Source: Sulfomarinibacter sp963741385
GTDB lineage: Bacteria > Acidobacteriota > Thermoanaerobaculia > Thermoanaerobaculales > Sulfomarinibacteraceae
Assembly (NCBI GenBank): GCA_963741385.1
Contig: CAVUHO010000010.1
Span: forward strand, 434,001-498,000
Length of the DNA: 64,000 nucleotides
Reading direction: 5' to 3'
Made by a program: the position numbers and the translations under genes. The number at the start of each line of letters is the position of its first letter. Within the stretch, counting starts at the first letter, position 1. The notes beneath the pieces are model-generated. The model was not told the origin of the DNA, ran no database searches, and saw nothing but the letters and a program-made list of their open reading frames with translations. Of this stretch, positions 40,437 through 48,054 are shown one piece after another.

Positions 40437-41027
40437 ATGAGCACACAGAAATTCACCGAAACGTCCACACTCCGGAGCAAGAAACTCCGGCAGCGAGGTA
40501 TCACCGCCATTGAGGTCATGGTCACAGTCGCCGTGATCACGGTCGTCGCTGGCATTGTCATGCCGCAGGTTTACAACGAGTTTGAGAAGGCCCGGCTCGC
40601 CCAGTGCAAGGCCGAACTCGACCTGATGAAGGCGGTGGCCTACGACCTCGGCGACGGCCGCTACATCGCGACCCCCGAACAGTTCTGGGGCGAGGGATTT
40701 CCTGGCGCCGCCGAGGGCGAGTACTACTACATCGTCGACAGCCAGGACGCCAACAAGGGCCATGGCAACGACCTCGACGGCTGCGACGAGGACAACCCCG
40801 GCAACTCGCCGCGCTGCCCGGGCATGGACATCAAATTCGTAGTCTTCTGCGCGCACAACCACGGCGAATTCGCCAGTTATGTCTACGCTACGGACCAGGA
40901 CCCACCGACCGTGGTCCTCCCTGGCGAGGATGATCCCTTTAATTTCAAGGCCCAGAAGGACCAGGGGCAGGGCAACGATCCCAAGCCCGAGGGCAAAGAG
41001 CCCAAGAAACCCAAGAAGACGAAGTAA
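40437..41027 (+). CDS. Type IV prepilin-like / pseudopilin protein with charged tail
   Basis: A 196-aa protein with a prepilin signature: a basic leader KLRQRG followed by ITAIEVMVTVAVITVVAGIVMPQVYNEFEKARLAQ (Gly at -1, Glu at +5, hydrophobic helix). A pilin-like globular part with three Cys and many acidic residues follows (DGCDEDNPGN, YYYIVDSQDANKG). The last 40 residues are low-complexity Lys/Pro/Glu/Gln (PKPEGKEPKKPKKTK). The leader (about 23 residues) is longer than in most major pilins. It stands alone with its own sigma-54 promoter and terminator, as pilA genes often do. Whether it is a pilus or a secretion pseudopilin subunit is open. Confidence 0.8.
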   Translation: MSTQKFTETSTLRSKKLRQRGITAIEVMVTVAVITVVAGIVMPQVYNEFEKARLAQCKAELDLMKAVAYDLGDGRYIATPEQFWGEGFPGAAEGEYYYIVDSQDANKGHGNDLDGCDEDNPGNSPRCPGMDIKFVVFCAHNHGEFASYVYATDQDPPTVVLPGEDDPFNFKAQKDQGQGNDPKPEGKEPKKPKKTK

Positions 41028-41080
41028 TCCTGATCATCGCGAAGAGAACAGGCGTGGACCACCCTCCCACGACCTTTCAG

Positions 41081-41114
41081 AACGGCCCGCGATTGGCGCG
41101 GGCCGTTTCCTTTT
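41081..41114 (+). terminator. Terminator of the prepilin-like gene
   Basis: AACGGCCCGCG and CGCGGGCCGTT form a perfect 11-bp stem with an ATTGG loop, followed by TCCTTTT. Confidence 0.88.
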
Positions 41115-41333
41115 GCCTCCGTTTCGACACGTTCTTCCGGAGGGGATGCCTCCGCCGAGTCCCCCTCGGCCATGAGTGAGGAGCGCATCCGTACAGTGGG
41201 GGGTCGGACGGAAAATCCGGCACTGCCCGTCAGGAGCGGAATGTGGCCGACGGCCGGAAAGGAAGGGTGGGAGGGGGCCGGCCATCGGCCACCCGCTCAT
41301 GGCGGGTAGACGCCGTGGCCGAAGGCCACGAGC

Positions 41334-41361
41334 AAATCCGAAATCCAAAATCCGAAATCCG
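41334..41361. repeat. Heptad array (AAATCCG/AAATCCA)x4
   Basis: Four tandem heptads lie 36 bp upstream of a gene start, the one array in the window that is near a 5' end. The stretch 41115-41333 upstream holds no recognisable gene. Confidence 0.78.
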
Positions 41362-41397
41362 AAATGGACTTTGCGCCCGCGGTACACTTGGCACGGA

Positions 41398-42888
41398 ATG
41401 GACTCCTTCGACCGCAACTGGCGCGGGCTGCAACTCGAAACCCTGGTCGATCTGTCGCTGACCATCGGCGGTGTCCTGTCCGAAGAAGAACTGGTGGAGG
41501 AGTTGCTGCAACGGGCGGTGGGCACGTTGGACGCCGGCGCGGGATTTGTCTGCACGCTCCACCCCGGCGGCCAGGAAGCCATCGTTCGCTCCGAACACCT
41601 GCCGCAGAACGTCGAGGTGGTGCGGTCCTTCTTTGACTCCCACCTGCTCGAGGACCTCGCCGCCGGCAGCGTTGCACGGGCCCGGCGCACCTCCGGGGAC
41701 CCGCCGTTCGAACTTCTGGCCGCACCCATGTCGTGGCAGCAGCGGTTGCTGGGCATGGTGGTCCTGGCGGACAAGGAAACTCGCGAGGGGCGGGCACAGT
41801 TTACCGACGGCGATGCCCGATTCCTGCTCTCGATGGCCAGCATGGTGGCGACCGCGGTTGCCACCGCCCGCAGGGTCAACGCCATCGAACGCGAACGCCA
41901 GCGACTGGCGGATGAGAACCGCGCCCTGCGCGACGTCGCGCGCCGTGAGGGGTTCGTGGGTGAGTCGCCGCAGATCCACGAGATGTTGGAGTTGGTGCGG
42001 CGAGCCGCGCCAACCGGCGTCAATGTTCTGCTCCGGGGCGAGTCCGGGGTCGGAAAAGAGCGGGTCGCCCGACTGCTCCACTCGTTTTCTGAACGTGCGT
42101 CAGGGCCCTTTGTCCCGCTCAACTGCGCGGCTCTGCCGGAAACGTTGCTCGAATCCGAGCTTTTCGGTATCGAGGAGGGCGTCGCCACGGGTGTGCAGCG
42201 CCGACATGGCAAGATCGAACTCGCCGACGGCGGCACCCTGTTTCTCGACGAGATAGGCGACCTCTCACTGGCGTTGCAGGCCAAGCTCTTGCGGGTCGTC
42301 CAGGAACGGGAGTTCGAACGCCTCGGTGGTCGTGAACGCATCCCGGTCGACATTCACCTCGTGACCGCCACGAATCGCGACCTCGAAACCATGGTGGAGC
42401 GGGGCGAATTCCGCCGCGACCTCTACTACCGTTTGCGGGTGGTCGTGGTCGAAGTTCCACCGCTTCGTCTGCGACGTTCCGACATCCCGCTGCTCGCGCG
42501 TCACTTCCTCGAGATGTATAGCGAGCGCTTCAATCGGCCGGCGCTGTCGCTTTCGAGAGACGCCCTGGCCGCTCTCATGAGCCACCCGTTCCCGGGCAAT
42601 GTGCGCGAGCTGGAAAACGCGATCCAGGCTGCCGTTGCACTGGCCCCCGGCGACACCATCTCGGTGGACGATCTGCGGTTGGATATCGAGGGGCGGCAGC
42701 CCACGCCGCCCGGCAGCCTGGGGTCGCTGGAAAACCTCGTGCGTCGCCACATCGAACAGGTCCTGGCGACGGTCGATGGCAACCGGCAACAGGCAGCCCG
42801 AATCCTGGGCATTGACCGGACCACGCTGTATCGAAAACTGCAGCAATTTGCATCAAAAGATGCAAAACGCAACAATCAATCTAAATAG
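41398..42888 (+). CDS. GAF-AAA+-Fis enhancer-binding protein with aberrant GAFTGA loop
   Basis: A 496-aa protein: a GAF-like sensor (about 15-165), linker helix, AAA+ domain (Walker A GESGVGKE, Walker B GGTLFLDEIGD, sensor I VTATNRDLE, arginine-finger region FRRDLYYRLRVV, PFPGNVRELENA) and a C-terminal Fis-type HTH (NRQQAARILGIDRTTLYRKL). Loop 1 reads ELFGIEEGVATGVQ where GAFTGA is expected, so the Phe that contacts sigma-54 is missing. The start at 41398 fits the domain; upstream open frame crosses the repeat array. It sits directly upstream of a perfect sigma-54 promoter and a partner-switching operon. Confidence 0.92.
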   Translation: MDSFDRNWRGLQLETLVDLSLTIGGVLSEEELVEELLQRAVGTLDAGAGFVCTLHPGGQEAIVRSEHLPQNVEVVRSFFDSHLLEDLAAGSVARARRTSGDPPFELLAAPMSWQQRLLGMVVLADKETREGRAQFTDGDARFLLSMASMVATAVATARRVNAIERERQRLADENRALRDVARREGFVGESPQIHEMLELVRRAAPTGVNVLLRGESGVGKERVARLLHSFSERASGPFVPLNCAALPETLLESELFGIEEGVATGVQRRHGKIELADGGTLFLDEIGDLSLALQAKLLRVVQEREFERLGGRERIPVDIHLVTATNRDLETMVERGEFRRDLYYRLRVVVVEVPPLRLRRSDIPLLARHFLEMYSERFNRPALSLSRDALAALMSHPFPGNVRELENAIQAAVALAPGDTISVDDLRLDIEGRQPTPPGSLGSLENLVRRHIEQVLATVDGNRQQAARILGIDRTTLYRKLQQFASKDAKRNNQSK

Positions 42889-42957
42889 AACCCATAAAAC
42901 ACTTAGCTGATTGAAAATTCAAAATCCACATCAAAAAGTTGCAAAATACAACAATTT
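42847..42957. promoter_or_regulatory. Two related AT-rich direct repeats, candidate activator sites
   Basis: Site 1 (42847-42880), overlapping the end of the activator gene, contains the perfect palindrome TTTGCATC-AAAA-GATGCAAA and then CGCAACAATC. Site 2 (42929-42957) repeats the order CATCAAAAA-GTTGCAAAA-TACAACAATT. They lie about 105-138 bp and 28-56 bp upstream of the -24 element at 42985. This AT-rich patch contrasts with the GC-rich surroundings. Confidence 0.55.
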
Positions 42958-42984
42958 GGATGATCCAAAATCAACCTCCGCCAC

Positions 42985-42999
42985 TGGCACGCATATTGC
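42985..42999 (+). promoter_or_regulatory. Sigma-54 promoter of the partner-switching operon
   Basis: TGGCAC, five bases (GCATA), TTGC followed by G: an exact -24/-12 match. Transcription should start near 43011, just before the GGAGG ribosome-binding site of the first gene (43025). Confidence 0.9.
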
Positions 43000-43024
43000 G
43001 GTGCTGAGCAGCGGAGGTTGTTTG

Positions 43025-43177
43025 ATGCGATCACTGGCAATCCAGAGATACTCGGCCGCGGCCGCCATCACGGGGTTGGGAGCGGCCGCCCTCCAGGCAT
43101 TCTTCCTCGGCGTTGACTCTCCCGTTCAACAACTCAAACTGGCGTGGACCCTAACGCAAGTTCTGTTACAGTTGTAG
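43025..43177 (+). CDS. 50-aa hydrophobic peptide, first gene of the partner-switching operon
   Basis: A short gene with a good ribosome-binding site (GGAGG, 8 bp upstream) directly after the sigma-54 start. The peptide has an Ala-rich hydrophobic stretch (YSAAAAITGLGAAALQAFFLG) and a second amphipathic segment (QQLKLAWTLTQVLLQL). No family is recognised. It may be a membrane-associated regulator or a leader peptide that tunes translation of the RsbW-like gene 7 bp downstream. Confidence 0.55.
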   Translation: MRSLAIQRYSAAAAITGLGAAALQAFFLGVDSPVQQLKLAWTLTQVLLQL

Positions 43178-43184
43178 GCTCATC

Positions 43185-43601
43185 ATGGAGGTGGTGCTGC
43201 ACCTTCCGGTGGTGCCCAACGTGGAACTGGTGGCGGCCAAGGCCGTTGAAACCCTGGGGGTGGCCCTTGGGATGCATCAGACTCGCGTCGAGGCCGCCAG
43301 TGTCGCCATGGTCGAGGCTTGCCTCAACGCCATGGAGCACGGTGGTGGTCCGGTTACCGTTCGCCTGCGCAGCGGCAACCACGACGGGAATCCCTGTCTG
43401 ATCATCGAGGTCGAGGACCACGGACAGGGCTTCAACCCGGAACGGGCGCCGAAGAACAGTCCATCACGGGTCCTCGGCTGCGCATCGAAGCGGGGCTGGG
43501 GGTTGACGCTGATTCGGGAGCTGATGGACGAGGTGCAGATCGAATCCTCTCCAGGCAAGACTGTGGTATTGATGCGGAAGTATGTGGAGAGTGCACCATG
43601 A
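43185..43601 (+). CDS. RsbW-like serine kinase / anti-sigma factor (HATPase_c_2)
   Basis: A 138-aa GHKL ATPase with VAMVEACLNAMEHGGG (N box, Glu and Asn retained), IIEVEDHGQGFNPERA (G1) and KRGWGLTLIRELMDEVQIESSPGKTVVLMRK. Such proteins bind a sigma factor or other partner and phosphorylate a STAS antagonist. The next gene is exactly such a STAS protein, overlapping by 4 bp. No alternative sigma factor gene is in the window, so the target is open. Confidence 0.9.
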   Translation: MEVVLHLPVVPNVELVAAKAVETLGVALGMHQTRVEAASVAMVEACLNAMEHGGGPVTVRLRSGNHDGNPCLIIEVEDHGQGFNPERAPKNSPSRVLGCASKRGWGLTLIRELMDEVQIESSPGKTVVLMRKYVESAP

Positions 43602-43966
43602 GCGAAGAGCGGATCAAGATTTCGAGGGATTTTCTCGGCGACACTGTGGGCCTGATTTCCGCCGCCGGATACATCAACAACGAGGGTGGGCAGGCCATCG
43701 CCGACGCAGCCACCGAACTGATGGGCCAGGGTTACAAGACCCTGCTGATCGACCTCGAGGGCACCCGCATCATCAACTCGATCGGGGTGTCGATTCTTCT
43801 CGAGATCCTCGAGAAGCTGATGGATGAACAGGGCCGGCTCGCGTTTTGCAACCTGACGCCGACGATTTCCAAGACCTTCGAGATCATGGGTTTGGTGCAG
43901 TACGCCTCGATCTACCCGGATCGCGAGGCCGCCCACGTGGCTCTCCAGGGAGATGCATCTGTCTGA
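43598..43966 (+). CDS. STAS-domain anti-sigma factor antagonist (RsbV/SpoIIAA-like)
   Basis: A 122-aa STAS protein: VGLISAAGYINNEGGQAIADAATELMGQGYKTLLIDLEGTRIINSIGVSILLEIL, then GRLAFCNLTPTISKTFEIMGLVQYASIYPDREAA. The Ser in INSIGVS is the expected phosphorylation site. The ATG at 43598 overlaps the kinase stop; the frame is open further upstream but that part is out of frame with the real kinase gene. Unphosphorylated it would sequester the RsbW-like kinase. Confidence 0.9.
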   Translation: MSEERIKISRDFLGDTVGLISAAGYINNEGGQAIADAATELMGQGYKTLLIDLEGTRIINSIGVSILLEILEKLMDEQGRLAFCNLTPTISKTFEIMGLVQYASIYPDREAAHVALQGDASV

Positions 43967-45464
43967 TCTCTTGCGCCTTGCTGACATCGCCCTCAGCGGT
44001 CGCGCCGGTCCAGACCTCCCGGAAGAACTGCTCCGGGCAGTGGTCGAGGAAACCGGTTCGCGCGCCGGGGTGCTGCGTCGCAACGACACGGCCGTAGCGC
44101 GGTGGCCGCGGACCGTGTCGGCGCAGGTGGAAGAAGCGACCGACGGCTGGAGCGAGATCCCGTTCGGGTCGGACAACGACAGCTGGTGTTTGCGGCTGCT
44201 CCACCTCGAACGCCTCGACGAAGCCGCGCTCGGCGCCACCCGCCTGGGCCTCAGCGCCTGGCAACTCCGCGAAGAGCTCAAGCGCACCAGGTTTGACGAG
44301 CGGTTTCACCTGTGGGAGCTCGAGGCCATCCGCTCGATCGCCACCGGCATCGGCGGCATTCTCGACACCACCGAGCTCGCGGAAGAACTCATCAGCCACC
44401 TTGTCGCCCTGCTCGGCGTGCGCAGCGCCCACCTGCACCTGGGAGATTCTCCCGACACCGCGGAAAACGTCGGCGGATTCGGACCGCACCGCCTCAGCAC
44501 CGAGGAACTGACCTCGGCATGGCAGCAGGGTCTCTACCGAGACGACCTCGTGGCCTTGCCGTTGACCTCCGACTCCGGGACTCTCGGCGTCCTGGTCGCC
44601 GCCGACAAGGAGGCGCGCGCCGGCACCGAACCATTTGCCGCCAACGACGTGCGGCTGCTCGAGTTGTTTGCGGTCCAGGTCACCGTCGCCTTGGAGTATG
44701 TCCGCCTCACCCGTGAGTCACTCGAACGCGAGCGGATGAAACGGGAAATCGAGATGGCGGCGGTGATCCAGTCCCACCTCCACCCCCAAAAATTTCCCGC
44801 ATTCGAGGGCTTCCGCCTGGCGGCGCGCTCTTCGTCGAGCCTGCAGGTGGCAGGAGACACTTATGACGTGCTCCTCAGCGACGGGGCGCTGATTGCAACG
44901 GTCACGGATGTCTCCGGCAAGGGCGTCGGCGCCGGGATGATCGCATCGGGCGTCCACGCTTCGGTCCGGCTCCTGGCGGGAATGGCCGACGACCTCGCCG
45001 ATCTGGCCGGACGCATCAATCGCTATCTCGCAGGCGCCACCGCGGACAACCGGTTCGCCACCTTCTGCATGGTGAAAATCGAAGCCGGCGGCGGGATGCG
45101 GGCGATCAACGCAGGTCACTTGCCGTTGCTCATCCGGCGTGTCGACGGAACCGTCGAGCAGATCGACAGCAGCGGACTGCCGCTCGGCATTCTCGAGGTC
45201 GCGACCTACTCCGAGTCGACCGCTCTCCTCAGCCCGGGTGACGTGGTCGTACTGTTCACGGACGGATTGACCGAGGCCGAGGATGCAGACGATGAGGAGT
45301 TCGGTGTCGAGCGCGTCGCGGCGGTTGTCGCGTCGCTTGCGAATTCGACGGCGGATGAGTTGTGCGACGCGATTCTCGAGGCCGTCGACGTCCACACGGG
45401 TGGCGCACCGCTCCAAGACGACGCGACCCTGTTGGTCGTTGAACGGCTTCACAGCGCCGTTTGA
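43953..45464 (+). CDS. GAF-SpoIIE serine phosphatase (RsbU/RsbP-like)
   Basis: A 503-aa protein overlapping the STAS gene by 14 bp. The N-terminal half has two sensor-like regions, the second a clear GAF domain (about 120-245, HLWELEAIRSIATGIGGILDTTELAEELISHLVALLGV). A coiled linker leads to a PP2C/SpoIIE domain (VAGDTYDVLLSDG, ATVTDVSGKGVGAGMIASG, INAGHLPLLIRR, VVVLFTDGLTEAED, QDDATLLVVER). It should dephosphorylate the STAS protein and switch the pathway on when a signal binds the GAF region. The first metal motif is GDTYDV instead of GGDFYDV, still with both Asp. Confidence 0.92.
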   Translation: MHLSDLLRLADIALSGRAGPDLPEELLRAVVEETGSRAGVLRRNDTAVARWPRTVSAQVEEATDGWSEIPFGSDNDSWCLRLLHLERLDEAALGATRLGLSAWQLREELKRTRFDERFHLWELEAIRSIATGIGGILDTTELAEELISHLVALLGVRSAHLHLGDSPDTAENVGGFGPHRLSTEELTSAWQQGLYRDDLVALPLTSDSGTLGVLVAADKEARAGTEPFAANDVRLLELFAVQVTVALEYVRLTRESLERERMKREIEMAAVIQSHLHPQKFPAFEGFRLAARSSSSLQVAGDTYDVLLSDGALIATVTDVSGKGVGAGMIASGVHASVRLLAGMADDLADLAGRINRYLAGATADNRFATFCMVKIEAGGGMRAINAGHLPLLIRRVDGTVEQIDSSGLPLGILEVATYSESTALLSPGDVVVLFTDGLTEAEDADDEEFGVERVAAVVASLANSTADELCDAILEAVDVHTGGAPLQDDATLLVVERLHSAV

Positions 45465-45485
45465 TTGCTCGACTGTCGGCCGGGT

Positions 45486-47255
45486 TCAGCCTGCGTACAG
45501 ATTTTCGATCAATTCTGCGTAGTGCTTCTCCACCACCCGGCGTTTGACCTTGAGCGTCGGTGTCAGCGTTCCGTCGTCGATCGACAGCATCAGCGGCAGC
45601 ACCGTGTGCTTTTTGATCTGTTCGTAGCTTGCGAGATTGGCATTGGTGGTCCTCACGACCTCTTCGAAGATCTCGAGGACTTTCGGGTTGGTTGTCAGTT
45701 GCTCAGTCGACTCGTATTCGACGCCCTTGTCCTTGGCCCACTTTTCGAGACCTTCGACGCTCGGGGACAGCAACACCACCAGGTACGGCCGGCGGTCGCC
45801 GATGATGACCGCGTTGTCCACCAGCGGCGAGCGTTTGAGCTCGGCCTCGATGGGCTGGGGTGCGATGTTCTTGCCGCCGGCGGTGACGATGATGTCCTTT
45901 TTCCGGTCGGTGATACGAATGAACCCCTCATCGTCGATCTCGGCGATATCGCCGGTGAGAAAGAACCCGTCCTTATCGAAGACCTCTGCCGTCTTTTCGG
46001 GGAGGTTCCAATAGCCCTTCATCACCGACGGCCCTTTCACGCAGAGCTCCCCATCATCGGCAATCTTGACTTCGACGTTCGAGATCGGCCTGCCCACGGT
46101 GCCGAGCTTGGATTCGCCGCCGGCGACACCATTGACCGCCACCACCGGCGAGGTTTCGGTCAGACCATAGCCCTCGAGGATCCGGATGCCGATGGAATGG
46201 AAGAACTCGTTGATGAACAGCGGCAGCGGCGCGCCACCGGAGACGCAGAACCGCAATCTGCCGCCGAGGGCCTCGCGCACTTTCGACAACACGAGCTTGT
46301 CGGCCAGCGCCATCGACAGACCGCCCGAGGGCTGGCCCGCGAGTTGTCGCGGATAGGCATTGCGGCCGGTTTGAAGCGCCCAGTTGAAAAGAGCCCTGCG
46401 GACGGGCGGGGCGCTCGCCACCTTCCCCATCACCTTGTCGTAGACCTTTTCATAAATGCGCGGCACGCTGGCGAACACGGTCGGTTTGATGGTGGTCAAC
46501 AGATCGGCCACGTGGTAGACCGAACAGTAGGCCTTGGTCACGCCGCGGTACATGTAGAGATAGCCGAGCATCCGCTCGAACACGTGGCACAGCGGCAGGA
46601 ACTCGAGGCAGAAATCTCCGGGGTCGATCACCGCCCGTTCGGCTGATGGCAGGACGTTCTGCACCAGGTTTTCGTGGGTGAGGGTGACGCCCTTCGGGTT
46701 GCCGGTCGTGCCCGACGTGTAGATCAGGGTCAGCAGATCTTCCGCTCGCACATGATCGGCCCGCTGCCAGAAGAGGTCCTCGGATTCACCCGAACGCCCC
46801 GAGTCGATGATTTCCTTGAGGGGCCGGACGCCGGGTGCGCACGGTCCTTCGATCTGAATCAGATGACGGAGGTCAGAGCACTCACCTTGGATTTCGAGGA
46901 ACTTCGCCATCTGGTCGGCGTTTTCCACCACCGCCGCGATCGATCCGGAATCCTTGACCTGGTAGGCAATCTGCGCTGGCGTCAAGGTTCCGTACACCGG
47001 AACATCAGCCGCGCCGAGGTCGCACACCGCGAGGTCAACCATGTGCCACTCGGGCCGGTTGTCGGTCATCAACATCACCCGGTCGCCGCGACCGATACCG
47101 ACCTTTTCCAGCCCGGCGGCAAGACCCGCAGTCCGCGCGAGAAACTCGGCCGTACTCAGCGCGACATGACCGTCGAGGGTGTAATGAAAGTAGTGCTCTT
47201 CACGCGGTGATTCCGTCTCGCAACGGAACAGATCGAGGACGGTCCGTACGTTCAT
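45486..47255 (-). CDS. Long-chain acyl-CoA ligase (AMP-forming)
   Basis: A 589-aa FadD-type enzyme: ATP loop LIYTSGTTGNPKGVTLTHEN, FLPLCHVFERMLGY, the A5 motif ILEGYGLTETSPVVAVN, A7 LTGDIAEIDDEGFIRITDRKKDIIVTAGGKNIAPQPIE and C-terminal Lys region GTLTPTLKVKRRVV. It activates fatty acids to acyl-CoA at the membrane. The start follows GGGGGAGGCACTCC and overlaps the TetR gene stop by 4 bp. The TetR operator upstream implies induction by acyl-CoA or fatty acid (inference from the FadR-type site). Confidence 0.95.
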   Translation of the reverse strand: MNVRTVLDLFRCETESPREEHYFHYTLDGHVALSTAEFLARTAGLAAGLEKVGIGRGDRVMLMTDNRPEWHMVDLAVCDLGAADVPVYGTLTPAQIAYQVKDSGSIAAVVENADQMAKFLEIQGECSDLRHLIQIEGPCAPGVRPLKEIIDSGRSGESEDLFWQRADHVRAEDLLTLIYTSGTTGNPKGVTLTHENLVQNVLPSAERAVIDPGDFCLEFLPLCHVFERMLGYLYMYRGVTKAYCSVYHVADLLTTIKPTVFASVPRIYEKVYDKVMGKVASAPPVRRALFNWALQTGRNAYPRQLAGQPSGGLSMALADKLVLSKVREALGGRLRFCVSGGAPLPLFINEFFHSIGIRILEGYGLTETSPVVAVNGVAGGESKLGTVGRPISNVEVKIADDGELCVKGPSVMKGYWNLPEKTAEVFDKDGFFLTGDIAEIDDEGFIRITDRKKDIIVTAGGKNIAPQPIEAELKRSPLVDNAVIIGDRRPYLVVLLSPSVEGLEKWAKDKGVEYESTEQLTTNPKVLEIFEEVVRTTNANLASYEQIKKHTVLPLMLSIDDGTLTPTLKVKRRVVEKHYAELIENLYAG

Positions 47256-47887
47256 GGAGTGCCTCCCCCGTGGTTTTGGCAGGGCGCGATGCCGTCGGTG
47301 AGCATGCGAACCAGAGGCTGGTGGTGGCGCAGAAGATCTCCGGGATTGTCCGCCAGCAACCAACTCATCACCAATTCGTCGACGGCGCCGAAAACCAGGT
47401 TGGTCGCCAATCCGGCACTGATGTCGCGGCGGAACGCGCCCACCTCCTGGCCCTCCTCGATAATGTCGCGCACCCGGTTCAGATACTCGCCGAGTTTACC
47501 ACGCGTGAAGAGGTTCATGAACCTCCGGGAATGGCGGGTTTCGATCTGGAGAACGTGCGCCAGCGCGTGATCGCGCCCGAGGGTCTCGAGGTGCAGGCGG
47601 ACCATCACGCTGAGCTTCTGAACCGGGTCCTCGAGCGACGCGATTTCCTCGTCGAGGCGTTCGATAAAGCGGCCGAGAACGCCGTCGAAGATCGACATCA
47701 GGAGATGCTCCTTGCCGTCGAAATATAGGTAGAGGGTGCCGTCCGCCACCTGCGCCGCCTCCGCCACATCGGTCATTCGCGCCCCGAAATACCCCTTGGA
47801 GGCAAAGACTTCGATTGCCGCCCGCTGAATCCGGCGGTATTTCTGTTCGCGGGGTGACAACTCGCGGGTGGTGTCGCTCTCTGGCAT
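47252..47887 (-). CDS. TetR-family regulator, FadR/PaaR-like
   Basis: A 211-aa repressor. The HTH is in the N-terminal 60 residues (RIQRAAIEVFASKGYFGARMTDVAEAAQVADGTLYLYFDGKEHLL), and the C-terminal ligand domain (RHSRRFMNLFTRGKLGEYLNRVRDIIEEGQEVGAFR) resembles fatty-acid-degradation regulators. It forms an operon with the acyl-CoA ligase, and its own upstream region has a palindrome that matches FadR-type operators. It probably represses the operon until long-chain acyl-CoA binds. Confidence 0.92.
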   Translation of the reverse strand: MPESDTTRELSPREQKYRRIQRAAIEVFASKGYFGARMTDVAEAAQVADGTLYLYFDGKEHLLMSIFDGVLGRFIERLDEEIASLEDPVQKLSVMVRLHLETLGRDHALAHVLQIETRHSRRFMNLFTRGKLGEYLNRVRDIIEEGQEVGAFRRDISAGLATNLVFGAVDELVMSWLLADNPGDLLRHHQPLVRMLTDGIAPCQNHGGGTP

Positions 47888-47900
47888 GGTTCCCCCACTT

Positions 47901-47922
47901 CATGAATGAGTGCTCATTCATG
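47901..47922. promoter_or_regulatory. TetR/FadR-type operator
   Basis: Perfect 10-bp arms CATGAATGAG and CTCATTCATG with a 2-bp centre, 13 bp upstream of the TetR start. The core TGAATGA...TCATTCA matches the known operator form of Bacillus FadR. Confidence 0.85.
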
Positions 47923-48022
47923 GTTTACCCGATCGCCGCCGGTGTCAAGCGCCACCGGCCGCGGCGGCGCACCGCCCCCGCGACCGAACCCGGTGAGATA
48001 TGCAGGCCAAGCCCCAGGAATC

Positions 48023-48049
48023 CAATAAATGACTTATAGTCATTTATTG
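48023..48049. promoter_or_regulatory. Operator of the second TetR gene
   Basis: Perfect 12-bp arms CAATAAATGACT and AGTCATTTATTG around TAT, ending 5 bp before the ATG at 48055. A repressor bound here would block both transcription and ribosome access region of the gene, so autoregulation is likely. Confidence 0.85.
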
Positions 48050-48054
48050 AGAAT

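Noticed and set aside
41388..41402. TTGGCACGGAATGG as a further sigma-54 promoter
   Set aside because: The -24 half is good but there is no GC/TTGC element at the right spacing, and it overlaps the gene start.
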